A stretch of 6,618 nucleotides of DNA from Desulfuromonadales bacterium (GTDB lineage: Bacteria > Desulfobacterota > Desulfuromonadia > Desulfuromonadales > BM103): positions 1-6,618 of the forward strand of contig DAOWJU010000089.1 of assembly GCA_030640215.1 (NCBI GenBank), in the 5' to 3' direction. This document shows, piece after piece, positions 5,594-6,618 of the stretch. A program made the position numbers and the translations under genes. The number at the start of each line of letters is the position of its first letter. Within the stretch, counting starts at the first letter, position 1. The notes beneath the pieces were generated by a model. It worked only from the letters and a program-made list of their open reading frames with translations, did no database searches and was not told the DNA's origin.

Positions 5594-6618
5594 AGTGATA
5601 CAGTCGACATTCTTCCTGAATAAATCGGACAAAATCCGCAGGGGTCATCGGTTCCAGGTTTTCACCTGTACGATACCTTGCGGTCACGGTGCCAGCGGCC
5701 ACTTCCTGATCGCCAATCACCAGCATATAGGGAACTTTTTCCATCTGGGCTTCACGAATCTTGAAACCAAGCTTTTCATTACGTAAATCAGACTGCACAC
5801 GAACACCCTGTGAGCGTAGCTCCTCACAAACCTGTTCGACGTAAGCAGCCTGGTTATCTGTTACATTGAGAACTTTAACCTGAACCGGAGCAATCCAGAG
5901 CGGAAAGTTGCCAGCGTAATGTTCTATCAGAACACCGATAAAACGCTCAATGGCCCCCAGGATAACCCGGTGGACCATGACCGGCCGATGTTTCTCGCCG
6001 TCACTCCCCGTATAGTTGAGATCAAACCGCTCAGGGAGAGTAAAATCGCACTGAATAGTAGCACACTGCCACTTCCTGTCAAGGGCGTCTTTTATCTTAA
6101 CATCTATCTTCGGACCGTAGAAAGCGCCATCACCTTCGTTGATTTCATAAGGGAGTCCGGTGTCGTCCAAAGCGCTTATCAAAGCTTTAGTGGCACGCTC
6201 CCAATCTTCATCAGAACCGATCGCTTTCTCGGGACGGGTTGATATCTCCAACTCGTACTCAAAGCCGAAGACACCCATAACATCCTGAACAAATTTAATA
6301 ACGTTTTTAATCTCGCCATCAAGTTGCTCAGGCATACAGATGATATGAGCATCATCCTGGGTGAAGCCACGCACACGCAAAAGTCCATGCAGCACCCCAC
6401 TCTTCTCGTGGCGATGAACCGTTCCCAGCTCAAAATAGCGTACCGGCAGATCACGATAAGAGCGTTTCTTCGACTTATAGATGAGCATATGGGCCAGGCA
6501 GTTCATCGGTTTAATGCCGTAGCTTTGCTCATCGATTTCAGTGAAGTACATGTTTTCGCGATAGTTATCGTAATGCCCTGAGGTCTTCCATAGCTCAGTA
6601 CGGAGAATCTGCGGGCCC
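5592..6618 (-). CDS. thrS: Threonyl-tRNA synthetase, C-terminal 341 residues (5' end beyond the window)
   Basis: The frame is open from the right edge ([16 protein letters not shown], part of motif 1) to a TAG at 5594-5592. It covers about half of a usual 640-residue ThrRS; the TGS and N2 editing domains would lie outside. Visible parts are the class II core with motif 2 ([20 protein letters not shown]), [22 protein letters not shown] and motif 3 ([16 protein letters not shown]), then the anticodon-binding domain (about the last 105 residues, from [13 protein letters not shown]). The zinc ligands that recognise threonine are present: Cys at fragment residue 40 (NCLAH), His 91 (DDAH) and His 216 (VMVHR). 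Cys-to-first-His spacing equals that of E. coli Cys334/His385. The usual NCPGH is NCLAH here. The enzyme charges tRNA-Thr in the cytoplasm. The infC start codon lies 10 nt beyond the stop. Confidence 0.98.
   Translation of the reverse strand, partial: GPQILRTELWKTSGHYDNYRENMYFTEIDEQSYGIKPMNCLAHMLIYKSKKRSYRDLPVRYFELGTVHRHEKSGVLHGLLRVRGFTQDDAHIICMPEQLDGEIKNVIKFVQDVMGVFGFEYELEISTRPEKAIGSDEDWERATKALISALDDTGLPYEINEGDGAFYGPKIDVKIKDALDRKWQCATIQCDFTLPERFDLNYTGSDGEKHRPVMVHRVILGAIERFIGVLIEHYAGNFPLWIAPVQVKVLNVTDNQAAYVEQVCEELRSQGVRVQSDLRNEKLGFKIREAQMEKVPYMLVIGDQEVAAGTVTARYRTGENLEPMTPADFVRFIQEECRLYH

Noticed and set aside
5192..5623. Plus-strand 143-residue open frame with a hydrophobic stretch, antisense to infC
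   Set aside because: The hydrophobic stretch reflects antisense reading of the Lys/Glu-rich IF3 linker. There is no ribosome binding site or promoter.
5582..5632. Extending infC upstream to a TTG at 5632
   Set aside because: There is no ribosome binding site before the TTG, it overlaps thrS by 41 nt, and the extra 17 residues contain the real Shine-Dalgarno and do not resemble IF3.
1..6618. A novel defence, mobile or biosynthetic system
   Set aside because: All the sequence is accounted for by the conserved thrS-to-ihfA cluster and short gaps. No transposase, integrase, repeat array, toxin-antitoxin pair or unknown gene was seen.

Overview
This is ordinary bacterial core-genome sequence. 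Every gene lies on the minus strand, and the order in the direction of transcription is thrS (3' part) - infC - rpmI - rplT - pheS - pheT - ihfA - a MerR-family regulator (5' part). This is the classic translation cluster of Proteobacteria, with ihfA at its end. The protein sequences, roughly balanced base composition and the ihfA-merR pair suggest a Desulfuromonadales/Geobacter-like deltaproteobacterium. That placement is an inference from remembered family patterns, not from a search.

Layout from the right edge, following transcription: 6618-5592 is the catalytic and anticodon-binding part of threonyl-tRNA synthetase. 5581-5066 is initiation factor IF3, which appears to start at an AUA codon 10 nt after the thrS stop. 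4998-4801 is ribosomal protein L35 and 4700-4344 is L20; about 70 to 100 nt with small inverted repeats precede each. A strong intrinsic terminator (4331-4298) and a second 13-bp hairpin (4296-4265) separate rplT from pheS. 4249-3233 and 3132-718 are the alpha and beta chains of phenylalanyl-tRNA synthetase, 100 nt apart. An 84-nt gap with a good extended -10 promoter precedes ihfA (633-349). The MerR-type gene follows after 36 nt and runs off the left edge (312-1).

Functionally the cluster joins two aminoacyl-tRNA synthetases, an initiation factor and two large-subunit proteins, all serving translation, to the DNA-bending subunit IHF-alpha and a probable DNA-binding regulator. Control appears to be mostly post-transcriptional in the first half: a non-canonical infC start and structured leaders before rpmI and rplT. 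It appears transcriptional at two internal boundaries, the rplT/pheS terminator and the ihfA promoter.

I found no mobile element, CRISPR array, tRNA or rRNA gene, phage gene, or undescribed system. The points worth a second look are regulatory. No gene-free stretch exceeds about 100 bases.
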